Positions 9,921-18,140 of a stretch of 64,000 nucleotides of DNA are shown here, piece after piece (position 1 is the stretch's first letter; each line of letters opens with the position of its first letter). A program made the position numbers and the translations under genes. The notes beneath the pieces are model-generated. The model saw nothing but the letters and a program-made list of their open reading frames with translations, was not told the origin of the DNA and ran no database searches. This DNA is from Chryseobacterium indologenes (GTDB lineage Bacteria > Bacteroidota > Bacteroidia > Flavobacteriales > Weeksellaceae): positions 1,364,001 to 1,428,000 of the forward strand of contig NZ_CP074372.1 in NCBI RefSeq assembly GCF_018362995.1, in the 5' to 3' direction.

Positions 9921-9959
9921 AATACCACGGGCGGCTCAAGATGAGCCGCCCGTGGTATT
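9921..9959. terminator. Perfect 18-bp GC-rich hairpin between convergent genes
   Basis: Arms AATACCACGGGCGGCTCA and its exact complement flank a 3-base loop. It lies 26 bases after the first peptide stop and 22 bases after (minus strand) the SDR stop, so it can end both transcripts. No long T-run follows, and the stem is far more GC-rich than its surroundings, so it may instead stabilise mRNA ends. Confidence 0.6.
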
Positions 9960-9980
9960 ATAATGATGATCTATCAGATA

Positions 9981-10745
9981 TTATAAAAACATTCCTCCTG
10001 AAACTTCAATTCTTTGTCCGTTGATCCATCCTGCATCTTCTGTACACAAGAATGCTACCACACCACCGATATCATCGGGAAGTCCTACTCTTCCTAAGGC
10101 TGTAGCACCCGCTACTGCAGCATTGATCTCTTCATTATCTCTTACTCTTCCTCCCCCAAAGTCTGTTTCAATAGCTCCCGGAGCCACAACATTAGCTTTG
10201 ATTTTTCTTGATCCTAATTCTTTGGCCATATATTTTGTAAGCATTTCTACTCCAGCTTTTATAGATCCATAAACAGAAGATCCCGGTGTTGCAAATCTTG
10301 CCAATCCTGAAGATATATTGATAATTCCTCCCCCATCATTCATGAATGGCAAAAATTTTTGAGTCAGGAAAAATACTCCTTTGAAATGGATGTCTACCAC
10401 ATCATCCAATTGCTCTTCTGTAACTTCCGTAATCGGTGAATATAAAGCTGTTCCTGCATTATTGATCAGGTAATCAATATGAGCACTTCCTGTATTTTCC
10501 TGCAAGTGTTCTGTAACGTCTTTTACAAAAGCGTCAAAACTTTTAATGTCTTTTGTATCCAGCTGGAAAGCAGCGGCATTTCGTCCCATTGCTTTTATTT
10601 CATTCACAACAGCTTCAGCCTCTTCCTTGTTGCTTCTGTAAGTAATAATAACGTCTAATCCTTTTTGAGCAATCTTTAGTGCTGAGTTCTTTCCCAATCC
10701 ACGGCTTCCTCCGGTTACCAGTGCGATATTTGTTTTTGTGTTCAT
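9981..10745 (-). CDS. SDR family oxidoreductase
   Basis: A 254-residue classical short-chain dehydrogenase. TGGSRGLGKN is the cofactor motif, NNAG the structural motif, INISSGLA carries the catalytic serine and YGSIKAGVEM the Tyr-x3-Lys pair. It ends in GWINGQRIEVSGGMFL, typical of FabG-like enzymes. The substrate is not predictable. The reading frame is open to 10799, but the ATG at 10745 (MNTKTNIALVTGG) is favoured because a promoter-like CAACTTTG sits inside the longer version. It lies downstream of an AraC-type regulator on the same strand (gap 89 bases), which probably controls it. Confidence 0.88.
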   Translation of the reverse strand: MNTKTNIALVTGGSRGLGKNSALKIAQKGLDVIITYRSNKEEAEAVVNEIKAMGRNAAAFQLDTKDIKSFDAFVKDVTEHLQENTGSAHIDYLINNAGTALYSPITEVTEEQLDDVVDIHFKGVFFLTQKFLPFMNDGGGIINISSGLARFATPGSSVYGSIKAGVEMLTKYMAKELGSRKIKANVVAPGAIETDFGGGRVRDNEEINAAVAGATALGRVGLPDDIGGVVAFLCTEDAGWINGQRIEVSGGMFL

Positions 10746-10834
10746 TTTATTTTGATTATTTTGATGGTACAAAGTTGAGACATTTCCCGGCTGAAGCATT
10801 TGCTTGAATCAATCTGAAATTTGCAAAATTCAAA

Positions 10835-11773
10835 TCAGGAACGAAATTCTAATGGGGTAAAGGAAGTTTTCCTTTTAAAGAAATTAGAAAAATGGGCAAT
10901 TTCTTCGAAACCTAAGGCATAGGATATTTCTGAAACGTTCCATCTGGTCTGCTTTAAGAGTATTTTTGCTTCCTGGGTGATTCGGTCAGAAATAAATTCC
11001 GTAGTCGTTTTTCCAGTGCTTTCTTTTAATCTTTTGTTTAAATAATTGACATGAACCGCCAATCTGTCAGCATAATCTTTCGCGGTTTTCAACTGCAGTC
11101 TCTGGTCCCAGGATTCAATGGGAAACTGTCTTTCCAACAGTTCTATAAACAGAGAAACCACTCTCATAGAAGCATCATTTGATGCGGATATTTTGGTAGC
11201 CGGCTGTAGTTTCTGCCCATAATGAATCAATTCCAGAACATAGTTTCTGATCAGATCATATTTAAAAACATAATCTGAATCTATCTCTTTTTTTATTTTT
11301 TTAAAAAGGCTTTCTATCTCTTCTGCAAGTTCATCGTCAATTTCGAATACAGGTACCCCGCCAGGTTGAAAAATAGGAAGATCTTCAAGGTTATAATAGG
11401 ATTTATCTTTAATGAAAAAGTCTTCTGTAAATACACAGAAACTCCCCGACTGATCAGGATCTTCAGGGACCCAATGATAGGGAACTTTTGGGGTAGCAAA
11501 TAATAAAGCGTTCTGTTTTATTGAGATTACTTTGTCAGCATATTCTGCCCTGTTTCGTCCTCTTATAAAACTTATTTTATAGTATTTCCTTCTGTTATAG
11601 GGCATTTCGGAAGTAGCCTTTGCCCTTTCGAGCGTCTGAGCAATATCGAAAACATTAAAGTGCCCGATATCTTTATGAAGTCCTTTGGGAAAAATACTTT
11701 CGAGATCTTTGCCTAATTTGGCGGCCATCTCTCTGTAAAAATCTTCGAGTGAGGTATGTGCTACTTTTTCCAT
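10835..11773 (-). CDS. AraC-family transcriptional regulator
   Basis: A 312-residue regulator. The N-terminal ~190 residues form a cupin-like sensor (YNRRKYYKISFIRGRNRAEY, then KVPYHWVPEDPDQSGSFCVF). The C-terminal ~100 residues are an AraC double HTH (DYADRLAVHVNYLNKRLKE, then ISYALGFEEIAHFSNFFKRK). It is paralogous to the regulator at 31813-32727, sharing the YNRR.YYKISFI signature. It precedes the SDR gene on the same strand, so control of that enzyme is likely. A TATATTTG -7 box is at 11794-11801. Confidence 0.88.
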   Translation of the reverse strand: MEKVAHTSLEDFYREMAAKLGKDLESIFPKGLHKDIGHFNVFDIAQTLERAKATSEMPYNRRKYYKISFIRGRNRAEYADKVISIKQNALLFATPKVPYHWVPEDPDQSGSFCVFTEDFFIKDKSYYNLEDLPIFQPGGVPVFEIDDELAEEIESLFKKIKKEIDSDYVFKYDLIRNYVLELIHYGQKLQPATKISASNDASMRVVSLFIELLERQFPIESWDQRLQLKTAKDYADRLAVHVNYLNKRLKESTGKTTTEFISDRITQEAKILLKQTRWNVSEISYALGFEEIAHFSNFFKRKTSFTPLEFRS

Positions 11774-11793
11774 GACAGATGATTTGTAAAATT

Positions 11794-11801
11794 CAAATAT
11801 A
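11794..11801 (-). promoter_or_regulatory. -7 promoter box of the AraC gene
   Basis: The minus strand reads TATATTTG, 21 bases upstream of the start codon at 11773. Confidence 0.5.
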
Positions 11802-11914
11802 CGAAGTTCTACCTATTAAAAATTTCAAATTAAACCATGTTTTTTCCATATATCGTGATATAATTCATTTATTTTTCTTACATTCGTTAAACTAACCTAC
11901 TAAAAATCAAAACT

Positions 11915-12073
11915 ATGAAAAATCAAAACTTAACTAACGGAAAAAAATTGAACAAAAAACAATTAAGAGTAGTTACCGGAGGAAAAGAAATGTGTCTTCT
12001 TCCAGACCTTACTTGTAAGAAGTTTTCTTTTGCCTGTGCAGAAATTCAATGCCAACCAGGTATTGAATTGTAA
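11915..12073 (+). CDS. GG-leader, four-cysteine small peptide (bacteriocin-like), copy 2
   Basis: A 52-residue ORF whose leader GKKLNKKQLRVVTGG ends in a double glycine at residues 22-23, exactly as in the 9719-9895 gene. Cysteines 27, 34, 41 and 46 repeat the C-x6-C-x6-C-x4-CQ spacing of the first peptide, while the residues between are largely different. It is followed by a textbook terminator (12103-12137). A -7-like TACATTCG sits at 11879-11886. No dedicated exporter is nearby, so if exported it must rely on one elsewhere. Alternative: a divergent signal or RiPP precursor. Confidence 0.8.
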   Translation: MKNQNLTNGKKLNKKQLRVVTGGKEMCLLPDLTCKKFSFACAEIQCQPGIEL

Positions 12074-12102
12074 TACTTATAAAAGACAATATTATAATAA
12101 CG

Positions 12103-12137
12103 AATCGCTTCCCTACAAGGAAGCGATTTTTATTTTA
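12103..12137 (+). terminator. Terminator of the second GG-peptide
   Basis: AATCGCTTCC pairs with GGAAGCGATT over a 6-base loop and is followed by TTTATTTT. Confidence 0.85.
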
Positions 12138-12245
12138 AAATAAATTCATAATATGCAGAATAACCATTTTTTAACCACTTATAAAGATTTTGAACAGGAA
12201 AAAAAAGAACTTCAAAATATAGAATTCTCATCATGAAAGTTTAGC

Positions 12246-12278
12246 AAAAACGCTTCCAAATACATGGAAGCGTTTTTT
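12246..12278 (-). terminator. Terminator downstream of ychF
   Basis: AAAAACGCTTCCA pairs with TGGAAGCGTTTTT. T-runs exist on both strands; it lies 26 bases after the ychF stop on the minus strand. Confidence 0.8.
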
Positions 12279-12303
12279 ATTATAAACGAACTTTAATATT
12301 TTC

Positions 12304-13395
12304 TTATACATTGAATCTGAAGTGCATGATGTCACCATCCTGTACTATGTATTCTTTACCTTCTACAGACAGTTTTCCGGCTTCTTTGATCTTTACTTCA
12401 GAACCATAATGGATATAATCATTATATTTGATTACTTCTGCACGGATAAATCCTTTCTCAAAGTCAGTGTGGATTACTCCTGCAGCCTGTGGAGCCGTCC
12501 ATCCCTGCCCGATAGTCCACGCTCTTACTTCTTTCACTCCAGCTGTAAAATATGTCTGAAGTTTCAACAGGTCATAAGCTTTTCTGATCAAACGATTAAC
12601 TCCAGGTTCTGTAAGTCCTAACTCATCAAGGAAAATTTCTCTCTCTTCAAAAGTTTCAAGCTCATTGATATCAGCTTCTATCTGTGCGGCTAATACAACT
12701 ACTTCTGCACCTTCATTCTTAGCCATCTCTTCAATCTTACCAATCCAGTCATTTCCGTTTTTGATAGAGTTTTCATCTACGTTGCAAACGTAAAGTACAG
12801 GCTTATTGGTCAGCAACTGAACTTCCCCAATAATTGATTTTGTAAAATCATCTACAGCAAATTCTCTTGCATTTTTACCATCCTCAAGGAATTTCTGTAA
12901 GTTCTGAAGGGTTTCGTAAGTAAGAATATCTTCTTTCTTCCCTGACTTGATGAATTTTTTAGCTTTTTCAACTGCTTTCCCTACTGTTTCAAGGTCTTTC
13001 AATTGCAGCTCGATATCAATAATTTCTTTATCTCTTAAAGGATCTACTGAACCTTCTACGTGAACGATATTTCCATTATCAAAGCATCTTAAAACGTGAA
13101 TAATTGCTTCACATTCACGGATATTAGCCAAGAACTGGTTCCCCAATCCTTCTCCTTTGCTGGCTCCTTTTACAAGACCTGCAATATCAACAATCTCAAC
13201 TACCGCTGGTAAAACTCTCTCAGGTTTTACGATTTTCTCCAGTTCAAACAATCTCTGATCCGGTACAGAAACCGTTCCAAGGTTCGGTTCAATAGTACAG
13301 AAAGGATAGTTTGCTGATTGAGCTTTTGCATTACTCAAACAGTTAAAAAGAGTTGATTTACCTACATTCGGCAGGCCTACGATTCCACATTTCAT
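12304..13395 (-). CDS. ychF: Redox-regulated ATPase YchF
   Basis: A 363-residue Obg-family P-loop NTPase. GLPNVGKSTLFN is the G1 motif, DIAGLVKGASKGEGLGNQFL the switch/G3 region, and NVDE replaces the usual NKxD, consistent with ATP preference in YchF/OLA1. The C-terminal TGS-like domain ends with GKEYIVQDGDIMHFRFNV. YchF proteins bind ribosomes and modulate stress and translation. Length is normal. A TATCTTTG -7 box (13485-13492) gives an ~83-nt leader that contains repeat-like sequence. Confidence 0.95.
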   Translation of the reverse strand: MKCGIVGLPNVGKSTLFNCLSNAKAQSANYPFCTIEPNLGTVSVPDQRLFELEKIVKPERVLPAVVEIVDIAGLVKGASKGEGLGNQFLANIRECEAIIHVLRCFDNGNIVHVEGSVDPLRDKEIIDIELQLKDLETVGKAVEKAKKFIKSGKKEDILTYETLQNLQKFLEDGKNAREFAVDDFTKSIIGEVQLLTNKPVLYVCNVDENSIKNGNDWIGKIEEMAKNEGAEVVVLAAQIEADINELETFEEREIFLDELGLTEPGVNRLIRKAYDLLKLQTYFTAGVKEVRAWTIGQGWTAPQAAGVIHTDFEKGFIRAEVIKYNDYIHYGSEVKIKEAGKLSVEGKEYIVQDGDIMHFRFNV

Positions 13396-13403
13396 ATTGT
13401 AAA

Positions 13404-13476
13404 ATTCAAAGTTTAAGGTTTAGGGGTAACCCAAGGTTTCTCCAACTTTAAACATTGAACTCTGAACCTTGAATTA
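13404..13476 (-). repeat. Degenerate TTCAAGGTT-like repeats in the ychF leader
   Basis: Read on the minus strand, the leader contains TTCAAGGTTCAGAGTTCAAT followed by GTTTAAAGTT, several imperfect copies of a TTCAAnGTT unit, plus an inverted copy near the start codon. It looks like a low-complexity dispersed repeat rather than a regulator site. Confidence 0.4.
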
Positions 13477-13484
13477 CGAGTGTG

Positions 13485-13492
13485 CAAAGATA
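13485..13492 (-). promoter_or_regulatory. -7 promoter box of ychF
   Basis: The minus strand reads TATCTTTG, matching TAnnTTTG, about 90 bases upstream of the ychF ATG. Confidence 0.5.
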
Positions 13493-13520
13493 GTGAAGTT
13501 TAATCGTAATAAAAAATGAT

Positions 13521-15479
13521 TTACCTATAATTAGATTTTTGAATAAAATCATATAGATTCTGTACTATAGAAACTAGTTTAGGATTTGTCCTAAAATCAT
13601 CCCAAGTTATTAATCCTTGTTCAGTTAATTCTAAAACTTTAAAGCTTACTTCAGATTTATTCATTAAAGTTCCTTCTGTTTTATCCCAAATTTTATTCAA
13701 TTCAGGCACGTTTGCTTTAATATTGTTTAATAATTTTCCAATATACGCTGTTTTATAAGCTTCCATTTTTTTTCTTTTTAGAGATATTGAAATTTCTGCC
13801 TGCACTCTTTCAAAATCTTCTTCTGTTTTCACTTTTCTCTTATCACAAAAGTTAATTAAAACTTTATCCCAAACGCTAAATGGTAATAAGTTCTCTATTT
13901 CTCTATAGTCCTTAGTTGTCTGATATTTAAAATTATTATTTTCTTTTTTTATTTCTTCGTAAATAGCATGTTTTTCATTTTTATATGGCCCATCATAATC
14001 AGAGATTAAGAATATTTTATTATTAATTGAAAAAGCATTTATTTTTTCTTTTAATTCTATTTCATTAAAATTATAATGATCAATATTACTGCCAGCATAT
14101 TCAATGAATGCAAACTCAATATCTTCCTTAGGGTATATTTTATTTGAATTAGCTTTACAATATGCTTTTAAAAATGCTTTTAAATAGTTTCTGTCAGAAA
14201 TTCCCTCAACCCATATAGAACAATTGGCTAGAAATACAGAAGAATTAGTTACTCCAAGGTATTGTAAGGCAGAATTATCTCCATGATTAACATTCTTTAC
14301 AATAAATTTATCTTTGTTTACTTTATTAAATAGAAAAATAGAAATATCATCTTTTTCAATTGTCAAATCTAAGAAATGGTTTGAATGTGTAGAAATGAAA
14401 TACGTTATCTCCTTTTCTTTTAGAAATTTATTATTTGTAATCTGTTCTAAAAATAGCCTTTGCATTCCAGGATGCAAGTTAATCTCAGGTTCATCAATAA
14501 AAATAACACTTTTATTATCACAAGTGTAAATCTTGTACATTAAAATAAATAAGGCTTGAATGCCATCACCCAATTCATGCAAATCTTTACTTTCCTCTTC
14601 AATAAAAACATTTATTATTTCAGAATCATCTTTCCCATTGTGTTTATCATAAATATTAAATTTCGCAACAATTTCAACACGTTTACTCTGGAAGAAATTT
14701 TGAGATAAAAATTCTTCAAATTTTTCAAATCCCTCTCTTTTATCTTTTATATCATTTCTTACATTCACAATCTGATAATACAAATCCATTCCAGTAAAAA
14801 TTTCGATCTTTTCATCATTTAAATTATAACTTTTTACAATTGTTTCTTTTAAAATATCAGTTGAGATTTTTGAAAAGCTTTTGTCGGTTTTCTTTTGAAA
14901 AATAGAATGAGCCGTTCTAAGTGTTGGAATAAATATTTTTTTCTTTTCTTCAAAAAAATCCTGATGTAGCATTTTTTTTATTTGCATTAACAAAAAACTA
15001 ATTCTTTCTTTATCCTCTCCTTGCAATTGGATAAAGCCATTACTTCCAAAATAATTAAGAGAAAGTCTATGAGAGTTTTCTGTTAAAAGCTTAAAAATAT
15101 TTAAGTTAAAATCAACCACACTTAACATATCAATCTGTAAATCAGAGTAACTTAAGATTTTAAACACTACTTCACCTCGGTCATTTTGATATGAATTAAA
15201 AAGTACATTATTATGACTATTAACACCACCAAATTTTTTAGTAGTAATTAATTCATTAAATTCTTTAAGATATTCTTTTAATAAAGATTTATATTCATAA
15301 AGAATAGTATTAGAATCTAGAAAAGTTCTTATAAGTCTACTTTTACCACTGTTATTAGCACCAGTAAATATATTAATTAAAGAAAGATCATATAGCTTTA
15401 CTAACTCGTCTTCATTTTCATTATAATATGAATAGAAAGCATTAGCATTAGGAAAAATTAAATCAAATTTATCACTCAT
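13521..15479 (-). CDS. OLD-family-like AAA ATPase with C-terminal Toprim domain
   Basis: A 652-residue protein. The N-terminal ABC-type ATPase has Walker A GANNSGKS (40-47), signature-like ELGDGIQ (302-308), Walker B VIFIDEPEINLHP (325-337) and an H-loop STHSNH with His365. The C-terminal Toprim-like part shows WVEGISDR with Glu425 and ISDYDG with Asp494/Asp496. This is the layout of OLD-family nucleases, several of which (P2 Old, Gabija GajA) act in phage defence. No UvrD-like helicase or reverse transcriptase is adjacent, so it resembles a stand-alone class 1 OLD. The frame is open 47 codons further into the ferritin gene, but MSDKFDLIF at 15479 is the sensible start. It looks more AT-rich than its neighbours, suggesting insertion. 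Confidence 0.85.
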   Translation of the reverse strand: MSDKFDLIFPNANAFYSYYNENEDELVKLYDLSLINIFTGANNSGKSRLIRTFLDSNTILYEYKSLLKEYLKEFNELITTKKFGGVNSHNNVLFNSYQNDRGEVVFKILSYSDLQIDMLSVVDFNLNIFKLLTENSHRLSLNYFGSNGFIQLQGEDKERISFLLMQIKKMLHQDFFEEKKKIFIPTLRTAHSIFQKKTDKSFSKISTDILKETIVKSYNLNDEKIEIFTGMDLYYQIVNVRNDIKDKREGFEKFEEFLSQNFFQSKRVEIVAKFNIYDKHNGKDDSEIINVFIEEESKDLHELGDGIQALFILMYKIYTCDNKSVIFIDEPEINLHPGMQRLFLEQITNNKFLKEKEITYFISTHSNHFLDLTIEKDDISIFLFNKVNKDKFIVKNVNHGDNSALQYLGVTNSSVFLANCSIWVEGISDRNYLKAFLKAYCKANSNKIYPKEDIEFAFIEYAGSNIDHYNFNEIELKEKINAFSINNKIFLISDYDGPYKNEKHAIYEEIKKENNNFKYQTTKDYREIENLLPFSVWDKVLINFCDKRKVKTEEDFERVQAEISISLKRKKMEAYKTAYIGKLLNNIKANVPELNKIWDKTEGTLMNKSEVSFKVLELTEQGLITWDDFRTNPKLVSIVQNLYDFIQKSNYR

Positions 15480-15518
15480 ATTTATTAGTTTATTCAAAAA
15501 TAGATAAAGTTGGTCTAC

Positions 15519-15550
15519 AAAAAAAATCTGCCAATATTCTGACAGATTTT
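15519..15550 (-). terminator. Terminator of the ferritin gene
   Basis: On the minus strand AATCTGTCA pairs with TGGCAGATT (one G-U pair) over a 6-base loop, followed by a run of eight T. It lies between the ferritin stop and the OLD-like start, so the two are separate transcripts. Confidence 0.75.
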
Positions 15551-15576
15551 CTAAAGGTTTAGATTCACCGGCTGTT

Positions 15577-16128
15577 TTATGGATTATCCCCCGTAGCATT
15601 CTGAGCCAGCGGAACATCATTCGGTGCTTCCTGTAAAGTTTTATCTAAAGTAAATAAAGACTCATCAGTAGCTCTGTCACCACCAGCGATTTTTAATTTA
15701 TCAATTAAGTTTTGAGCTAATGTTTCTTCTTCAATCTGTTCCTGTACAAACCACTGCATAAAATTCCATGTTGCCCAGTCTTTTTCTTCCATGGAAAGAT
15801 CTACAATTCTGTAAATAGCAGTTGTATTTTCAACTTCATGTTTAAAAACGCCATCAAAACAGGCTGTAAGGCTGTCCGGATCTGCCGGAGGAGCTGGAAT
15901 AGCATCTACTTTTGGCTTTCCGCCTCTGTTTAAAATGTATTCCATGAATTTGATTGAATGATTTCGCTCTTCCTGAGCATGACGGTAAAGAAAGTTGGCA
16001 ATTCCCTGATAGCCTTTATCATCGGCCCAAATTCCATAAGATAAAAAAACATGAGATGCATGAATCTCCTTATTCATCTGGTCACTAAGTGCTTTTTCCA
16101 TGTTAGTGGAAAGTCTGTTAGTATTCAT
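15577..16128 (-). CDS. ftnA: Non-haem ferritin
   Basis: A 183-residue four-helix iron-storage protein that oxidises Fe(II) and stores it in a 24-subunit shell. Ferroxidase ligands are visible: Glu21 in DQMNKEIHASH, Glu53/Glu54 and His57 in AQEERNHSIKF, Glu in FKHEVENTT, and the Gln/Glu cluster WFVQEQIEEE on helix D. The C-terminal tail is slightly longer than in E. coli FtnA. It is monocistronic with its own terminator at 15519-15550. The gene symbol is by homology class only. Confidence 0.93.
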   Translation of the reverse strand: MNTNRLSTNMEKALSDQMNKEIHASHVFLSYGIWADDKGYQGIANFLYRHAQEERNHSIKFMEYILNRGGKPKVDAIPAPPADPDSLTACFDGVFKHEVENTTAIYRIVDLSMEEKDWATWNFMQWFVQEQIEEETLAQNLIDKLKIAGGDRATDESLFTLDKTLQEAPNDVPLAQNATGDNP

Positions 16129-16273
16129 AATATTATATTTTGGTGATTATGGGATGAATCATGCAAAAATGATTCCGATGCAATTTATGTTTTAAACATA
16201 ATCATTTATTTGCGTTTTTTATTTAATTGAAAATCACTATTTTAATGTGATAATTTATAGTTATTCTAAAATA

Positions 16274-16304
16274 AAAACCCAACTCTATTGGAGAGCTGGG
16301 TTTT
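16274..16304. terminator. Hairpin upstream of the ferritin promoter region
   Basis: AAAACCCAACTC pairs imperfectly with GAGAGCTGGGTTTT around TATTG. T-runs occur on both strands, so it can end the minus-strand transcript of whatever lies to the right or act as an insulator. Confidence 0.5.
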
Positions 16305-16314
16305 AAACTTATAA

Positions 16315-16342
16315 TTGAGATTGCTTCACCTTTTGCAATGAC
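16315..16342 (-). repeat. GTCATTGCGAG-type dispersed repeat, copy 2
   Basis: On the minus strand it starts GTCATTGCAAAAGGTGAAGC and ends AATCTCAA, matching the element at 9458-9486 apart from a few substitutions. It lies downstream of the GHL10-type gene. Confidence 0.55.
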
Positions 16343-16394
16343 TAATACTAGATGGAAGTTTGCAAATTAGCCTTTTTGCTTTTTATAAAAAAAT

Positions 16395-18011
16395 CTATTT
16401 AATTTTTCTGGCGATATAGTCACTTTCATTTCCTAATCTGTCAATAGCTTTTATGGCAACTGCGCTCAGCTTTTTACCGTCTTTAAATCTAGGAAGGTCT
16501 TTTGAAAGGGTATCCAGTGTTAAAATTTCGGTTTGCCATATTCCATTATATTGAGTAAAAAGAACCCATTGGAAGACATCAGCAGCATTTTTTGTACTCC
16601 AGCTGGTCTGTACGAAACTTCCGTTGTCTGCAATAAACAATGTAGGAGTCTGCAATGGAACAGCTTTTATCCATGGAGATTTTGGTACTAATGCTTTTTC
16701 ACTGTACGGTCCGTTTTTCAAAGCAGGCAGCATATTCGGATTTTTAGTAAGTCCGGCAATGCTCCAGTGAATTTCTCCGGCATCATTTTTCAGGATATTT
16801 CTGGAGATTGCAATCTGGTTTTTAATTTCTGTTGGACGGTCTGATACTTTAACCTCAACAGTGTTCAATCCCGGCCATAAGTGACGGTTCATTGTGTTTT
16901 CAGATTGCCACCAGCTTAACAACGCTTCAAAACTTTGCCCTTTGGAATCAATTGGCCAGTAAAGCTGTGGTGAAAAGTAATCTACCCAGCCTTTATTTAA
17001 CCATAATTTAGCATCTGCATATAGCTCGTCAAATTGTGAAGATCCTACTACTCCTGCAGGGTATCCGGGTTTCCAGATTCCGAATGGGCTGATTCCGAAT
17101 CTTACGTTATTTTTTTCAGCATGGATCTCTTTATAAATACGCTCTACAAATTTGTTAACGTTATCCCTTCTCCAGTCTGCTCTGGATAGCGTACCACCAC
17201 TGCTTACATAAGCATTCCATGTTGCATTATCTGGAAAATCGGCTCCTCTGTTATAGGTTGCGTAAGGATAGAAATAATCATCAAAATGCACGGCATCAAT
17301 GTCATATCTTTTCACAATGTCCTTTACTACATTGGATACATGGCCTTGTGTTTTCGGATTGGCGGGATCAAACCAGTACATTCCGTTTTTTAATCTTAAA
17401 ACAATATCGGACAGTTTATTAGCCATTGATAGATTATTCACGGCACCGCCGTTGGTATGGTGTGCACGGTAAGGGTTTAACCAGACATGCAGTTCCAAGC
17501 CTCTTTTATGGGCTTCTTCTATCCAAAACTGGAGTGGATCATAGTTCGGAAAAGGAGCCTTTCCTGTTTCGCCGGTCAGAAAGTAAGACCAGGGTTCAAT
17601 ATTACTTGTATAGAGGGCATCTGCGGAAGGTCTGATCTGAAAAATAGCAGCATTAAAATTGTTATCTCTCAACATATCAAGCATACTGATTGCTTCTGCT
17701 TTCTGCTGTTCTACCGTAAGATCATTTCTTGAAGGCCAGTTGATATTGGCTACACTCGCGATCCATGCTCCACGGAACTCTCTTTTGATTTCCGGAAGAT
17801 TCGTCCTGAAATTTTCTTCAGTTGAAACTGTAGTTCCTGTAGCAGGTTTTGTTGTTACAACAGGTACTTTTGGCGGGGTTGTATTGTTGGTTGGTTTTGT
17901 CGGATTCTTCGTTGAAGGTGTTTTTACAACATTGTTCTGAACGGAACATGAGGTAGTGTAAGATGCAAAAACGCCCAATAAAACGATAAGTTTTAATTTA
18001 TTCATTCTCAT
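16395..18011 (-). CDS. GHL10-type glycoside hydrolase-like lipoprotein (family 10-like)
   Basis: About 538 residues. It begins with a lipoprotein signal ending SYTTSC (lipobox Cys near residue 22), followed by a Pro/Thr-rich spacer. The GHL10 domain starts EFRGAWIASVANINWPSRND and includes LHVWLNPYRAH and DAVHFDDYFYPY, with conserved acidic residues of a TIM-barrel hydrolase. The C-terminal ~80 residues form a beta-sandwich-like extension. It probably resides at the cell envelope and acts on polysaccharide or peptidoglycan; the substrate is unproven. An in-frame GTG at 18017 and ATG at 18005 are alternative starts. Confidence 0.85.
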   Translation of the reverse strand: MRMNKLKLIVLLGVFASYTTSCSVQNNVVKTPSTKNPTKPTNNTTPPKVPVVTTKPATGTTVSTEENFRTNLPEIKREFRGAWIASVANINWPSRNDLTVEQQKAEAISMLDMLRDNNFNAAIFQIRPSADALYTSNIEPWSYFLTGETGKAPFPNYDPLQFWIEEAHKRGLELHVWLNPYRAHHTNGGAVNNLSMANKLSDIVLRLKNGMYWFDPANPKTQGHVSNVVKDIVKRYDIDAVHFDDYFYPYATYNRGADFPDNATWNAYVSSGGTLSRADWRRDNVNKFVERIYKEIHAEKNNVRFGISPFGIWKPGYPAGVVGSSQFDELYADAKLWLNKGWVDYFSPQLYWPIDSKGQSFEALLSWWQSENTMNRHLWPGLNTVEVKVSDRPTEIKNQIAISRNILKNDAGEIHWSIAGLTKNPNMLPALKNGPYSEKALVPKSPWIKAVPLQTPTLFIADNGSFVQTSWSTKNAADVFQWVLFTQYNGIWQTEILTLDTLSKDLPRFKDGKKLSAVAIKAIDRLGNESDYIARKIK

Positions 18012-18091
18012 AGTCACAAAACTACTTTAAAATTTATTTTTACTTTCAGAGATTATTATGCCAAAATAAGCATTTTAATGGGTTGACATAG

Positions 18092-18119
18092 AAAAAAAGC
18101 CCCGAAAATCGAGGCTTTA
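18092..18119 (-). terminator. Terminator of typA
   Basis: On the minus strand AAAGCCTCGA pairs with TCGGGGCTTT (one G-U pair), followed by a T-run. It lies 22 bases after the typA stop. Confidence 0.85.
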
Positions 18120-18140
18120 TTATATTTTAAGAATTTCGGA

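Noticed and set aside
9703..9939. 78-codon antisense ORF over the first GG-peptide
   Set aside because: It is an antisense shadow; its sequence is driven by the complement of the peptide gene and the GC-rich hairpin.
12153..12236. 27-codon ORF starting MQNNHFLTTYKDFEQEKKEL between the two terminators
   Set aside because: No promoter box, no leader or conserved motif, and low-complexity composition. It sits between two terminators and probably is chance.
15480..15620. N-terminal extension of the OLD-like ORF
   Set aside because: It runs through the ferritin terminator and into the ferritin coding sequence and has no family-like sequence; the start at MSDKFDLIF is more sensible.
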